NCBI RefSeq assembly: GCF_001612615.1
Contig: NZ_BDAU01000038.1
Coordinates: 1 to 64,000 of the forward strand
Reading direction: 5' to 3'
DNA from: Nocardia amikacinitolerans NBRC 108937
GTDB lineage: Bacteria > Actinomycetota > Actinomycetes > Mycobacteriales > Mycobacteriaceae
DNA length: 64,000 bases
Below the pieces are notes generated by a model, which was given only the letters and a program-made list of their open reading frames with translations, searched no databases and was not told the DNA's origin. Both the position numbers and the translations under genes were made by a program. Shown here piece after piece: positions 57,551 through 64,000 of this stretch. The stretch's first letter is position 1. The number at the start of each line of letters is the position of its first letter.

Positions 57551-59041
57551 TCAGCCCTGCGCGGGCGGCGGGGTGGAACCGTTGCCGTTCAGCCCGGCAC
57601 GCACGCCCTCCTCGACGCGCTTGCCGAGATCCGCGTCCACGTTCTTCCAGTACTCGAAGACCCGCGACAACACCGGTTCCCGGACACCGCCGAGGACGTG
57701 CCCGACGATGTTGTCCACCAACCGATCACGCTGCTCGTCGTCGTACACCTCGCGAACGAGGGTGCCCGCCTGGGTGAAATCGCCGTCCTCCGCGTGCTTG
57801 ACGTACCCGGCGCGCACCATGGTCGGATCGAAGTCCCAGATGCCGCTGTCGCCCGCGCGTTCCGGGTCGGCGTGCGGGCCGCCGAACGAATTCGGCGCGT
57901 ACACCGGCACACTCGCGTCGTTATAGTCGTAGCGCATGGCGCCCTCCTTGGAGTAGGAGTTCACCTCCGCCGCCCGCGCCCGGTTCGGCGGCAGCTGTGC
58001 GTAGTTGGTCCCGATGCGGTAGCGGTGCGCGTCCGCGTAGGCGAACACGCGGCCGAGCAGCATCTTGTCCGGCGAGAAGCCGATGCCGGGAACGACATTC
58101 GACGGCTCGAACGCGGCCTGCTCGATGTCGACGAAGTAGTTGCCCGGGTTCCGGTTCAGCGTCCACTTGCCGATCTCGATCAGCGGGTAGTCCTTGTGCG
58201 ACCACACCTTGGTCAGGTCGAACGGGTTGAAGCGGTAGCCCTCGGCCTCGGCCACCGGCATGACCTGCACGTACAGCGTCCAGCTCGGGAAGTCGCCGCG
58301 CTCGATCGCCTCCCACAGGTCCTTGCGGTGATAATCGGCGTCCGCGCCCGCGATACGGTCGGCCTCGGCCTGGGTGAGGTTTTCGATGCCCTGATCGGTC
58401 TTGAAGTGGTACTTCACCCAGAAGCGCGCACCGGCGGCGTTGATCCACTGGTAGGTGTGCGAACCGTAGCCGTTCATGTGCCGGTAGGTCTTCGGGATGC
58501 CGCGATCGCCCATCAGCCAGGTCACCTGGTGCGCGGTCTCGGGGCGCAGGGTCCAGAAGTCCCACTGCATGTTGTGATCGCGAAGTCCGTTGCCCGGCAA
58601 GCGCTTCTGCGAGCGGATGAAGTCCGGGAACTTGATCGGATCCTTGATGAAGAAGATCGGGGTGTTGTTGCCGACGAGGTCGTAGTTGCCGTCCTCGGTG
58701 TAGAACTTCACCGCGAAACCGCGCGGGTCGCGCCAGGTGTCCGGACTGCCCTGCTCACCCGCGACGGTGGAGAACCGGACCAGCGACTCGGTGCGCGCGC
58801 CGGGCTGGAACAGCTTGGCCTTGGTGTACTCGCTGACGTCGTTGGTGACGACCAGCTCGCCGTAGGCGCCCGCGCCCTTGGCGTGCACGATCCGCTCCGG
58901 CACCCGCTCCCTGTTGAACTGGGCGAGCTTCTCGATCAGGTAGTGGTCGTGCAGCAGGATCGGTCCCTGCGCGCCCGCGGTGAGCGATTCGTTGTCGCTC
59001 TCGACCGGGATTCCGGTGTTGGTGGTTGTCGGCTTGGTCAT
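57551..59041 (-). CDS. katA: Monofunctional heme catalase
   Basis: A 496-aa clade 3-size catalase. Distal His in RERVPERIVHAKGAGAYG, conserved Asn in DLVGNNTPIFFIKDP, proximal heme-Tyr motif RVFAYADAHRYRIG. Dismutates H2O2. ATG 59041; the frame continues upstream without support. The Fur-family gene 71 bp upstream on the same strand probably forms an operon with it and regulates it, as in furA-katG/catC pairs. Start has AGGAGG within 12 nt. Confidence 0.96.
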   Translation of the reverse strand: MTKPTTTNTGIPVESDNESLTAGAQGPILLHDHYLIEKLAQFNRERVPERIVHAKGAGAYGELVVTNDVSEYTKAKLFQPGARTESLVRFSTVAGEQGSPDTWRDPRGFAVKFYTEDGNYDLVGNNTPIFFIKDPIKFPDFIRSQKRLPGNGLRDHNMQWDFWTLRPETAHQVTWLMGDRGIPKTYRHMNGYGSHTYQWINAAGARFWVKYHFKTDQGIENLTQAEADRIAGADADYHRKDLWEAIERGDFPSWTLYVQVMPVAEAEGYRFNPFDLTKVWSHKDYPLIEIGKWTLNRNPGNYFVDIEQAAFEPSNVVPGIGFSPDKMLLGRVFAYADAHRYRIGTNYAQLPPNRARAAEVNSYSKEGAMRYDYNDASVPVYAPNSFGGPHADPERAGDSGIWDFDPTMVRAGYVKHAEDGDFTQAGTLVREVYDDEQRDRLVDNIVGHVLGGVREPVLSRVFEYWKNVDADLGKRVEEGVRAGLNGNGSTPPPAQG

Positions 59042-59112
59042 TCGAAGCCTCCTTCGCAGATGGGCGTCGTCCGGGGACGGGCAGAGCCCCGGCTGTCTTC
59101 GGTGGGCGGAGC

Positions 59113-59562
59113 TCAGTCCGTCCCGTCGGGCTGCCGCTCCCGTGAGCCGCAGGTCGGGCATAGGCCCCAGAACACGACCTCGGCCTCGTCGACCACGAAA
59201 CCGTGATCGTTCGACGGTTGCAGGCACGGGGCACTGCCGACGGCACAGTCGATGTCGACGACCGTGCCGCAGCTCCGGCACACCAGGTGATGGTGGTTGT
59301 CGCCGATCCGGGTCTCGTACCGCGCTGGCGAGCCCGCCGGTTCGATGCGCCGCAGGATTCCGGCGCGCACGCAGGCGTTGAGCACGTCGTAGACGGCCTG
59401 CGTCGACACCGCACCCAGGGTCTTCCGGACCGTGGCGGCCACCCGATCGGCGTCCGAATGCGGCACGGCCGCGACCGCGTCCAGCACCGCGACCCGCGGG
59501 GCTGTTACCCGCAGGCCTGCCGCTCGCAGCAAGGCGCGAGGGTCGGAGTGGTTGGTGTGCAT
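59113..59562 (-). CDS. furA: Fur-family regulator of catalase
   Basis: A 149-aa Fur protein. Winged helix: LLRAAGLRVTAPRVAVLDAVAAVPHSDADRV, VSTQAVYDVLNACV. Metal sites: HHHLVCRSCG and CPTCG pairs with His residues around them. It resembles the FurA type that represses a catalase and itself until oxidised. ATG 59562 coincides with the expected transcription start (leaderless, see promoter). Followed by katA. Confidence 0.92.
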   Translation of the reverse strand: MHTNHSDPRALLRAAGLRVTAPRVAVLDAVAAVPHSDADRVAATVRKTLGAVSTQAVYDVLNACVRAGILRRIEPAGSPARYETRIGDNHHHLVCRSCGTVVDIDCAVGSAPCLQPSNDHGFVVDEAEVVFWGLCPTCGSRERQPDGTD

Positions 59563-59613
59563 GAACCCATGATGCAGACTTTTCTGGAATGAGTCAAGAA
59601 ATTGATGCATTCC
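59563..59613 (-). promoter_or_regulatory. furA-katA promoter and Fur-type operator
   Basis: Minus strand: TTGACT (rc of 59592-59597), 17-bp spacer, CATCAT, then 6 nt to the ATG of furA, so the transcript is probably leaderless. An inverted repeat GGAATG (59586-59591)/CATTCC (59608-59613) overlaps the -35, a likely autoregulatory site. Confidence 0.6.
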
Positions 59614-59670
59614 AATTAGTCCGGGAAGTCCCGGCCGAAGGCGTCCCCCACACCGTCAGACCGACTGAAC

Positions 59671-59850
59671 GTCACCTTCAATCGAAATAGGCCCGCAGGG
59701 GGTGGAGTGAGAGAAGGTGGCCGCCAGTCGGACGGGGCCGCTGGTGGTCACCTTCAGTCGGAATAGGCGCGCGCGGGGGGGAGCGAGAGAAGGTGGACGC
59801 CAGTCGGACGGGGTCACTGGTGGTCGCCTTCGGTCGGAACACGCCCGCGC
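59671..59850. repeat. 76-bp tandem repeat (2.3 copies)
   Basis: Units start at 59671, 59747 and 59823 (GTCACCTTCAATCGAAATAGG, GTCACCTTCAGTCGGAATAGG, GTCGCCTTCGGTCGGAACACG). They share GAGAGAAGGTGG and GCCAGTCGGACGGGG. Third copy is partial and ends near the rubredoxin reductase stop. Confidence 0.8.
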
Positions 59851-59862
59851 GTATAGGACGGC

Positions 59863-61095
59863 TCAGCGCTCGGCGAGGGTGCGGTGGTGGGCGGCGAGGG
59901 TGGCGAGGTCCACCGATTCGTCGGAGCACGCGACCGGATCGAGGAGGGCGCCGTGGCCGATCAGCTCGCGGGCGGCGCGGATGTCCGAGGGGCGGGCGAT
60001 GGCGACCGCGCCGACCAGGCGGCGGCGGCGAAGGGCGAGGACGGTGAAGTTCGGCTCGGCGAGCGTGCCGCGCAGCACGAAGTCGTCGTCGTGCCGCAGG
60101 CGTCCGGCGAATTGGAGGTTCAGACCGTACTGGGTTGACCAGCCCCACGAGACATCTTGGCGGACAGCGGGTTTGCCGAGCATCGACTTCGCGGCGGCCG
60201 CGCCCTGCGCCAGCGCGCTGTTCCAGTGTTCGGTGCGCTCATGGGTACCGAGCTCGGGATCGAAGCGCTTCGCCGCGTCACCCGCGGCGTAGATCTCCGG
60301 CGCGGAGGTGCGGTAGTGCTCGTCGACGAGGATGCCGTCGTCGACCGACAGCCCCGCCGCCTCGGCGAGAGCCGTGTCGGGGACCGAGCCGATGGCGACG
60401 AGCGCCACGCCCGCCGTCCACTCGCGGCCGTCGGGCGCGGTCGCCGTCACGCCGTCCTCGTGACCCTCGACGCGGGCCAGCCGCACGTCGTCCAAGATCT
60501 CGACGCCGTTGTCGGCGTGCAGCTTTCGATAGAACGAGCCCACCGAGGGCGGTGCGACGCGATCGAGCGGTGCCGAGCCGGCGTGCACCACGGTCACCTC
60601 GACGCCCAGCGAACGCGCCGTCGCCGCGACCTCGCAGCCGATCAGACCGCCGCCGACGATCAACAGCGATTTGCCCGCGTCGATCGCCGCGCGCAGCGGT
60701 TCGATGTCCGCGGCGCCGCGCAGGGTGTGCACATTGCGCTGCGGTGCGGGCAGGGTGCGGGCGCGGGCGCCGGTCGCCAGCAGCAAGCGGTCGTAGCCGA
60801 GCGCTTCGCCACCGGTCAGCCGCACGAGTCCACGCTCGGTGTCGATGTCCTCGACCGTGACGCCGGTGCACAGCTCGATGTCCTTGTCGCGCCAGGATTC
60901 CGGCGACTCGAGCAGCGCCCTGCGCTCGACCGCGGTGCCCGCGAGCAGTTCCTTCGAGACCATGGGACGCCGGTACGGCAAGGCGTCCTCGGCGCCGATC
61001 AGGACGATGCGGCCCGTAAATCCCTCGGCGCGCAAAGTTTTGGCGGCAGTGGCTCCGGCGACGCCCGCGCCGACGATCACGATCTGTTCGGTCAT
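59863..61095 (-). CDS. rubB: Rubredoxin reductase
   Basis: A 410-aa FAD/NAD(P)H reductase passing electrons to rubredoxin. FAD fold IVIVGAGVAGATAAKTLRAEG, NAD fold LLIVGGGLIGCEVAATARSLG, and FAD-binding IYAAGDAAKRFD. Length and architecture match AlkT/RubB. ATG 61095 overlaps the rubA2 stop (ATGA). Last gene of alkB-rubA1-rubA2-rubB. Confidence 0.95.
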   Translation of the reverse strand: MTEQIVIVGAGVAGATAAKTLRAEGFTGRIVLIGAEDALPYRRPMVSKELLAGTAVERRALLESPESWRDKDIELCTGVTVEDIDTERGLVRLTGGEALGYDRLLLATGARARTLPAPQRNVHTLRGAADIEPLRAAIDAGKSLLIVGGGLIGCEVAATARSLGVEVTVVHAGSAPLDRVAPPSVGSFYRKLHADNGVEILDDVRLARVEGHEDGVTATAPDGREWTAGVALVAIGSVPDTALAEAAGLSVDDGILVDEHYRTSAPEIYAAGDAAKRFDPELGTHERTEHWNSALAQGAAAAKSMLGKPAVRQDVSWGWSTQYGLNLQFAGRLRHDDDFVLRGTLAEPNFTVLALRRRRLVGAVAIARPSDIRAARELIGHGALLDPVACSDESVDLATLAAHHRTLAER

Positions 61096-61277
61096 GCGCG
61101 ACTGACCTCGACCATCTCGAAATCGGCCTTGGCCGCACCGCAGTCGGGGCAGGACCAGTCGTCGGGAATGTCGTCCCAGCGGGTGCCCGGCTCGATGCCG
61201 TCTTCTGGCCAGCCGAGCGCCTCGTCGTATTCGAAGCCGCACTGGACGCATCGGAAGAGTTTGTAATCGGTGTTCAT
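61092..61277 (-). CDS. rubA2: Rubredoxin (AlkG2 type)
   Basis: A 61-aa rubredoxin binding one Fe through CVQCG and CPDCG. After the second pair the sequence goes AAKADFE without an inserted Arg, the AlkG2 type that directly reduces alkane hydroxylase. Stop overlaps rubB; start overlaps rubA1 stop (ATGA). Confidence 0.95.
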   Translation of the reverse strand: MNTDYKLFRCVQCGFEYDEALGWPEDGIEPGTRWDDIPDDWSCPDCGAAKADFEMVEVSRA

Positions 61278-61459
61278 GACTTGCCTCCGGTAGTGACGGA
61301 AAGGGTTTCGAAATCGAGCTTTTCGCGGACGCCGCAGTCGGGGCAGCACCAGTCCTCGGGCACCACGGACCACGGCGTGCCCGGCGGGAAGCCCTCGCGT
61401 GGCGCGCCCGCGCTCTCGTCGTAGGTGTAGTCGCAGATCGGGCAGCGGTAGACGGCCAT
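61274..61459 (-). CDS. rubA1: Rubredoxin (AlkG1 type)
   Basis: A 61-aa rubredoxin with CPICD and CPDCG iron sites followed by VREKLDFE; the extra Arg after the second motif marks the AlkG1 type, which in earlier work did not support AlkB directly. ATG at 61459 overlaps the alkB stop (TGATG). Confidence 0.95.
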   Translation of the reverse strand: MAVYRCPICDYTYDESAGAPREGFPPGTPWSVVPEDWCCPDCGVREKLDFETLSVTTGGKS

Positions 61460-62676
61460 CACCGCACCCCGTACTTCGCCCGCACGCTCTCGCGCTTGCT
61501 CGGCTGGATGTTCACCCGGGTGATGTCGCCGCCGTAGTGCGCGAGCACCCGGTCGTCCATCACCTTGCGCCACAGCGGCGGCAGGTAGGCCAGGGTGATC
61601 ATGCTGGCGTAGCCGCTCGGCAGGTTCGGGGCGCCGTCCATGCTGCGCAGGGTCTGGTACCGCCGGGTCGGGTTGGCGTGATGGTCGCTGTGGCGCTGCA
61701 GGTGGTACAGGAAGATGTTGGTGACGATGTGGTCGGAGTTCCAGCTGTGCTCCGGCGTGCAACGCTCGTAGCGACCACCCGCGGTCCGCTGCCGCAGCAG
61801 GCCGTAGTGCTCCAGGTAGTTCACGGTCTCCAGCAGGGAGAAGCCGTAGACGGCCTGAATGATCAGGAACGGCAACACGACCGGGCCGAACACCGCGACC
61901 AGCGCGCCCCACAGCACCGCCGACATCAGCCAGGCGTTGAGCACGTCGTTGTGGATCGTCCACGGGCTCTTGCCCATTCGCGCCAAACGAGTCTTCTCCA
62001 ACTCCCACGACGAGCGCAGGCTGCCCCACACGCTGCGCGGCAGAAAGGCCCAGAACGTCTCGCCGAACCGGGCGCTCGCCGGGTCCTCGGGGGTCGCGAC
62101 GCGCACGTGGTGGCCGCGGTTGTGCTCGATGTAGAAGTGGCCGTAGCAGGTCTGGGCCAGGGTGATCTTGGACAGCCAGCGCTCCAGCTCGTCTTTCTTG
62201 TGGCCCAGTTCGTGCGCGGTGTTGATGCCGACGCCGCCCATCGTGCCGATGCTCAACGCGAGGCCGATCTTGGAGATCAGACCGAGTCCGCCGTCGATGC
62301 CGAGCCAGGACAGGTCCGTCGCCGTCCACAGGTAGCAGGCGAAAACCAGGCTCAGCAGTTGCAGCGGGATGTAGGCGTAGGTGCAGTACCGGTAGTACTT
62401 GTCGTTCTCCAGCTGCTCCATCACCTCCTCGGGCGGGTTCTGTCCATCGGGGCCGAAGAAGCGGTCCAGCAACGGCAGCAACACGTAGACCAGCAGCGGG
62501 CCGATCCACCACCACACCGGCGCGACTTGCTGCAACCCGAACTGGTTGAACATCCAGACCAACCACGCCGCGAGGAAAACGGCCGTTGGCGCCACCAGGC
62601 CGAACAGCCACAGGTACCGCTTGCGGTCCGTCCATTGCAGCGCAGGCGTCGGCGCTTCCGATCGCGATGTCGTCAT
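61459..62676 (-). CDS. alkB: Alkane 1-monooxygenase
   Basis: A 405-aa integral-membrane diiron hydroxylase converting medium to long n-alkanes to 1-alkanols. Histidine boxes HELGHK, HNRGHH and LQRHSDHH, plus the NYLEHYGL motif typical of AlkB. Six helices in pairs. ATG 62676 with GAGGAGACGAAG upstream. Electron supply: rubA1, rubA2, rubB directly downstream. A TetR regulator is divergent. Confidence 0.97.
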   Translation of the reverse strand: MTTSRSEAPTPALQWTDRKRYLWLFGLVAPTAVFLAAWLVWMFNQFGLQQVAPVWWWIGPLLVYVLLPLLDRFFGPDGQNPPEEVMEQLENDKYYRYCTYAYIPLQLLSLVFACYLWTATDLSWLGIDGGLGLISKIGLALSIGTMGGVGINTAHELGHKKDELERWLSKITLAQTCYGHFYIEHNRGHHVRVATPEDPASARFGETFWAFLPRSVWGSLRSSWELEKTRLARMGKSPWTIHNDVLNAWLMSAVLWGALVAVFGPVVLPFLIIQAVYGFSLLETVNYLEHYGLLRQRTAGGRYERCTPEHSWNSDHIVTNIFLYHLQRHSDHHANPTRRYQTLRSMDGAPNLPSGYASMITLAYLPPLWRKVMDDRVLAHYGGDITRVNIQPSKRESVRAKYGVR

Positions 62677-62748
62677 TCTTCGTCTCCTCGAACGATCTTG
62701 TGTGGCGTGGAGCACTTTACAAATCGTGCCGCTGTGTCCAATTGAAAT

Positions 62749-62767
62749 ACACTTCGCCGCGAAGTGT
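62749..62767. promoter_or_regulatory. Operator between alkB and TetR
   Basis: Perfect palindrome ACACTTCGC-C-GCGAAGTGT, flanked by imperfect inverted arms (TTGA..TCAA and TGTCC..GGACA). Lies in the divergent promoter region; likely TetR operator. Confidence 0.72.
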
Positions 62768-62800
62768 CAATGAATCGGACAAAATAGGGTGCTGTGTACG

Positions 62801-63427
62801 ATGGATGCCGTGCCCGAAGCGCCGAGATTTCACTCCCAGATGCGGCTACTGCTGCGCGAACGGGTCATCGAGACCGCGCGCGAGCTGGTCTGCACCGAGG
62901 GGTGGGGCGCGGTGAACATGTCGCGGGTGGCCAAGGAGGTCGGCGTCAGCCGCCCGGTGCTCTACAAGGAGATCGGCACCAAGCAGGAGCTCGCCGACCT
63001 GGTCATCCGGGCGGAGCTCGAGAGCTTCCTGATCGGCATCGCAGGCAGCCTCGCCGAGCACCCGGAGGACGTGATCGCGGGACTGAACGCCGCGGTCGAC
63101 TTCACGCTGCGCACCGGGTCCGACAACGAATTGCTCAAAGCCGTGCTGTCCGGGCGCTCGACCGCCAACGTGGAACTGCTGCCCACGCTGATGACCGATC
63201 CCGAGCCGGTGCTCGGCCGGGCGCTCGACGCGGTCGGCGCGGCGGTGCGGGCGCGGTACGGGCTCACCTACCTGTCCGACGACGAGCTCGCCGCGCGCAC
63301 GGAAATCGTCATCCGGCTCACCCTCAGCCACCTCTTCCAGCCGATCGGCCCGGTCGAGCGTGCGGTCGCGCAGGTCGCCGCGACACTTCGGGCGCTGTTC
63401 GCGACGGTCGGATCTCCGGCTCCCTGA
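62801..63427 (+). CDS. TetR-family regulator of the alkB cluster
   Basis: A 208-aa regulator. HTH: RVIETARELVCTEGWGAVNMSRVAKEVGVSRPVLYKEIGTKQELADLV; recognition helix VSRPVLYKEI. ATG 62801 chosen; a GTG at 62789 is in frame, and TAGGGT just before suggests a short or absent leader. In Rhodococcus the alkU TetR gene lies downstream of rubB; here it is divergent from alkB. Confidence 0.9.
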   Translation: MDAVPEAPRFHSQMRLLLRERVIETARELVCTEGWGAVNMSRVAKEVGVSRPVLYKEIGTKQELADLVIRAELESFLIGIAGSLAEHPEDVIAGLNAAVDFTLRTGSDNELLKAVLSGRSTANVELLPTLMTDPEPVLGRALDAVGAAVRARYGLTYLSDDELAARTEIVIRLTLSHLFQPIGPVERAVAQVAATLRALFATVGSPAP

Positions 63428-63491
63428 CGCCGCGCGATCCGTCGGGTCGCGCGGCGGTCGTAGGAAGCCTCGGCCCGTCGCCGAGCGTTTG

Positions 63492-63598
63492 CCCGACCGG
63501 CTGATGCGCGTCGGCCCTATGCCCGAGACTTCGTCGATCCGTCAGCCCGACCGGCTGATGCGCGTCGGCCCTATGCCCGAGCTTCGTCGATCCGTCAG
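63492..63598. repeat. 54-bp tandem duplication
   Basis: CCCGACCGGCTGATGCGCG... starts at 63492 and again at 63546; the copies differ by one inserted base. Lies between the TetR gene and a convergent membrane protein gene. No coding support. Confidence 0.8.
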
Positions 63599-63678
63599 CT
63601 CGAGCGGTGCAGCGCGTCGGTCACACGGACGCCTCGGCGCGACCGGTGGGGGGGCCTCCGGCCTTTTCGTCGATCCGC

Positions 63679-64000
63679 TCAGGGCACGCGGGGCGGGACC
63701 GCGATCGTCGGCGACGGCGCTCGGGGCGGCGTGACACCGGGCCGGGGAAAGCCCGACGGCCAGGGGCGAACGGTCGGCGGGAAGCCCGACGGCCACGGGC
63801 GGAGGGTCGGCGGGAAGTAGGGCGTGGGAATGTTCGGCGGTACGCGGTAGGTCGGCACCTGACGCGTCGGGGACCAGCGCGACGGTTCCGTTTCGGGGTT
63901 GGAGCCCGCCGCGGCGAAGATCAGCCGCAGCACAAGGAAGGCGCCGAACACCAGCGACACCCAGACCCGCCATTTGGACCGCGGCGTCTCCGGCAGGTAT
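63679..64000 (-). CDS. Proline-rich membrane protein (5' end outside window)
   Basis: Only the C-terminal ~106 residues are inside. The chain enters at 64000 (YLPETPRSKWRVWVS), has a transmembrane helix LVFGAFLVLRLIFAA and then a Pro-rich external tail with the repeat RPWPSGFPPTVRPWPSGFP. No family recognised. Truncated by the window edge. The ATG at 63960 is internal to the frame, so the true start lies beyond. Confidence 0.6.
   Translation of the reverse strand, partial: YLPETPRSKWRVWVSLVFGAFLVLRLIFAAAGSNPETEPSRWSPTRQVPTYRVPPNIPTPYFPPTLRPWPSGFPPTVRPWPSGFPRPGVTPPRAPSPTIAVPPRVP

Overview
The window is high-GC actinobacterial DNA, most likely from Nocardia or a close relative in the Nocardiaceae. 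Positions about 50 to 41000 carry the same genes in nearly the same order as the Mycobacterium tuberculosis block Rv3646c-Rv3683: topA, cspA, SftH/Hrq1-like helicase, Tad genes with ssd, HAD phosphatase, dppABCD, acs, holin-like protein, EphE, MarP, NUDIX, thioredoxin-like, nth, small membrane protein, crp, MBL-fold, RidA, two GET3-like ATPases, whiB4, ponA2, metallophosphoesterase. That synteny is recalled from known genomes; no search was run. PE/PPE genes are absent, and an alkB-rubredoxin cluster and a urea amidolyase pair are present, which fits Nocardia better than Mycobacterium.

Region by region. 1-7000: topA and cspA (minus), then a large helicase (plus). 7276-13540: a minus-strand Tad/Flp pilus-type operon running ssd, tadA, a 53-codon ORF, tadB, tadC, a DUF4244 pseudopilin-like gene, a codon-phased minisatellite, a TadE-like gene and a second TadE/G-like gene. 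Most junctions overlap (ATGA or GTGA) or abut. Two perfect DnaA boxes and a 6C-type small RNA lie upstream. 13908-23677: HAD phosphatase, degenerate Fic-like protein, dipeptide ABC transporter, acetyl-CoA synthetase. 23923-27501: nhaA, holin-like membrane protein, EphE-like hydrolase, small secreted protein. 27601-31076: a minus-strand block marP-NUDIX-thioredoxin-like-nth, facing a small membrane protein and crp. 32400-33875: MBL hydrolase, RidA and a 54-aa protein. 34057-41000: ATPase pair, whiB4, ponA2, GatB/YqeY protein, metallophosphoesterase. 41233-42602: secreted or anchored hypothetical and tRNA-Pro(CGG) with a strong terminator.

After 42700 the content is accessory metabolism, mostly in regulator-plus-enzyme pairs: amine oxidase/TetR; GntR, urea carboxylase and allophanate hydrolase (urea to ammonia and CO2); a FAD monooxygenase with its own operators; an ArsC/LMW-phosphatase-like protein; a secreted protein; DHA2 exporter/TetR; catalase/Fur-family regulator; and alkane hydroxylase with two rubredoxins, rubredoxin reductase and a divergent TetR. 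The window ends inside a proline-rich membrane protein.

The signals least explained by genes are: three tandem hairpins at 53621-53860 that share one 10-nt loop on three different perfect stems; the 27/30-bp repeat array at 8169-8938 that stays open in the TadE frame; the DnaA boxes ahead of ssd; the coupled small ORF between tadA and tadB; a 19-codon hydrophobic ORF with its own terminator near 54600; and a perfect 21-bp inverted repeat at 3160-3226.
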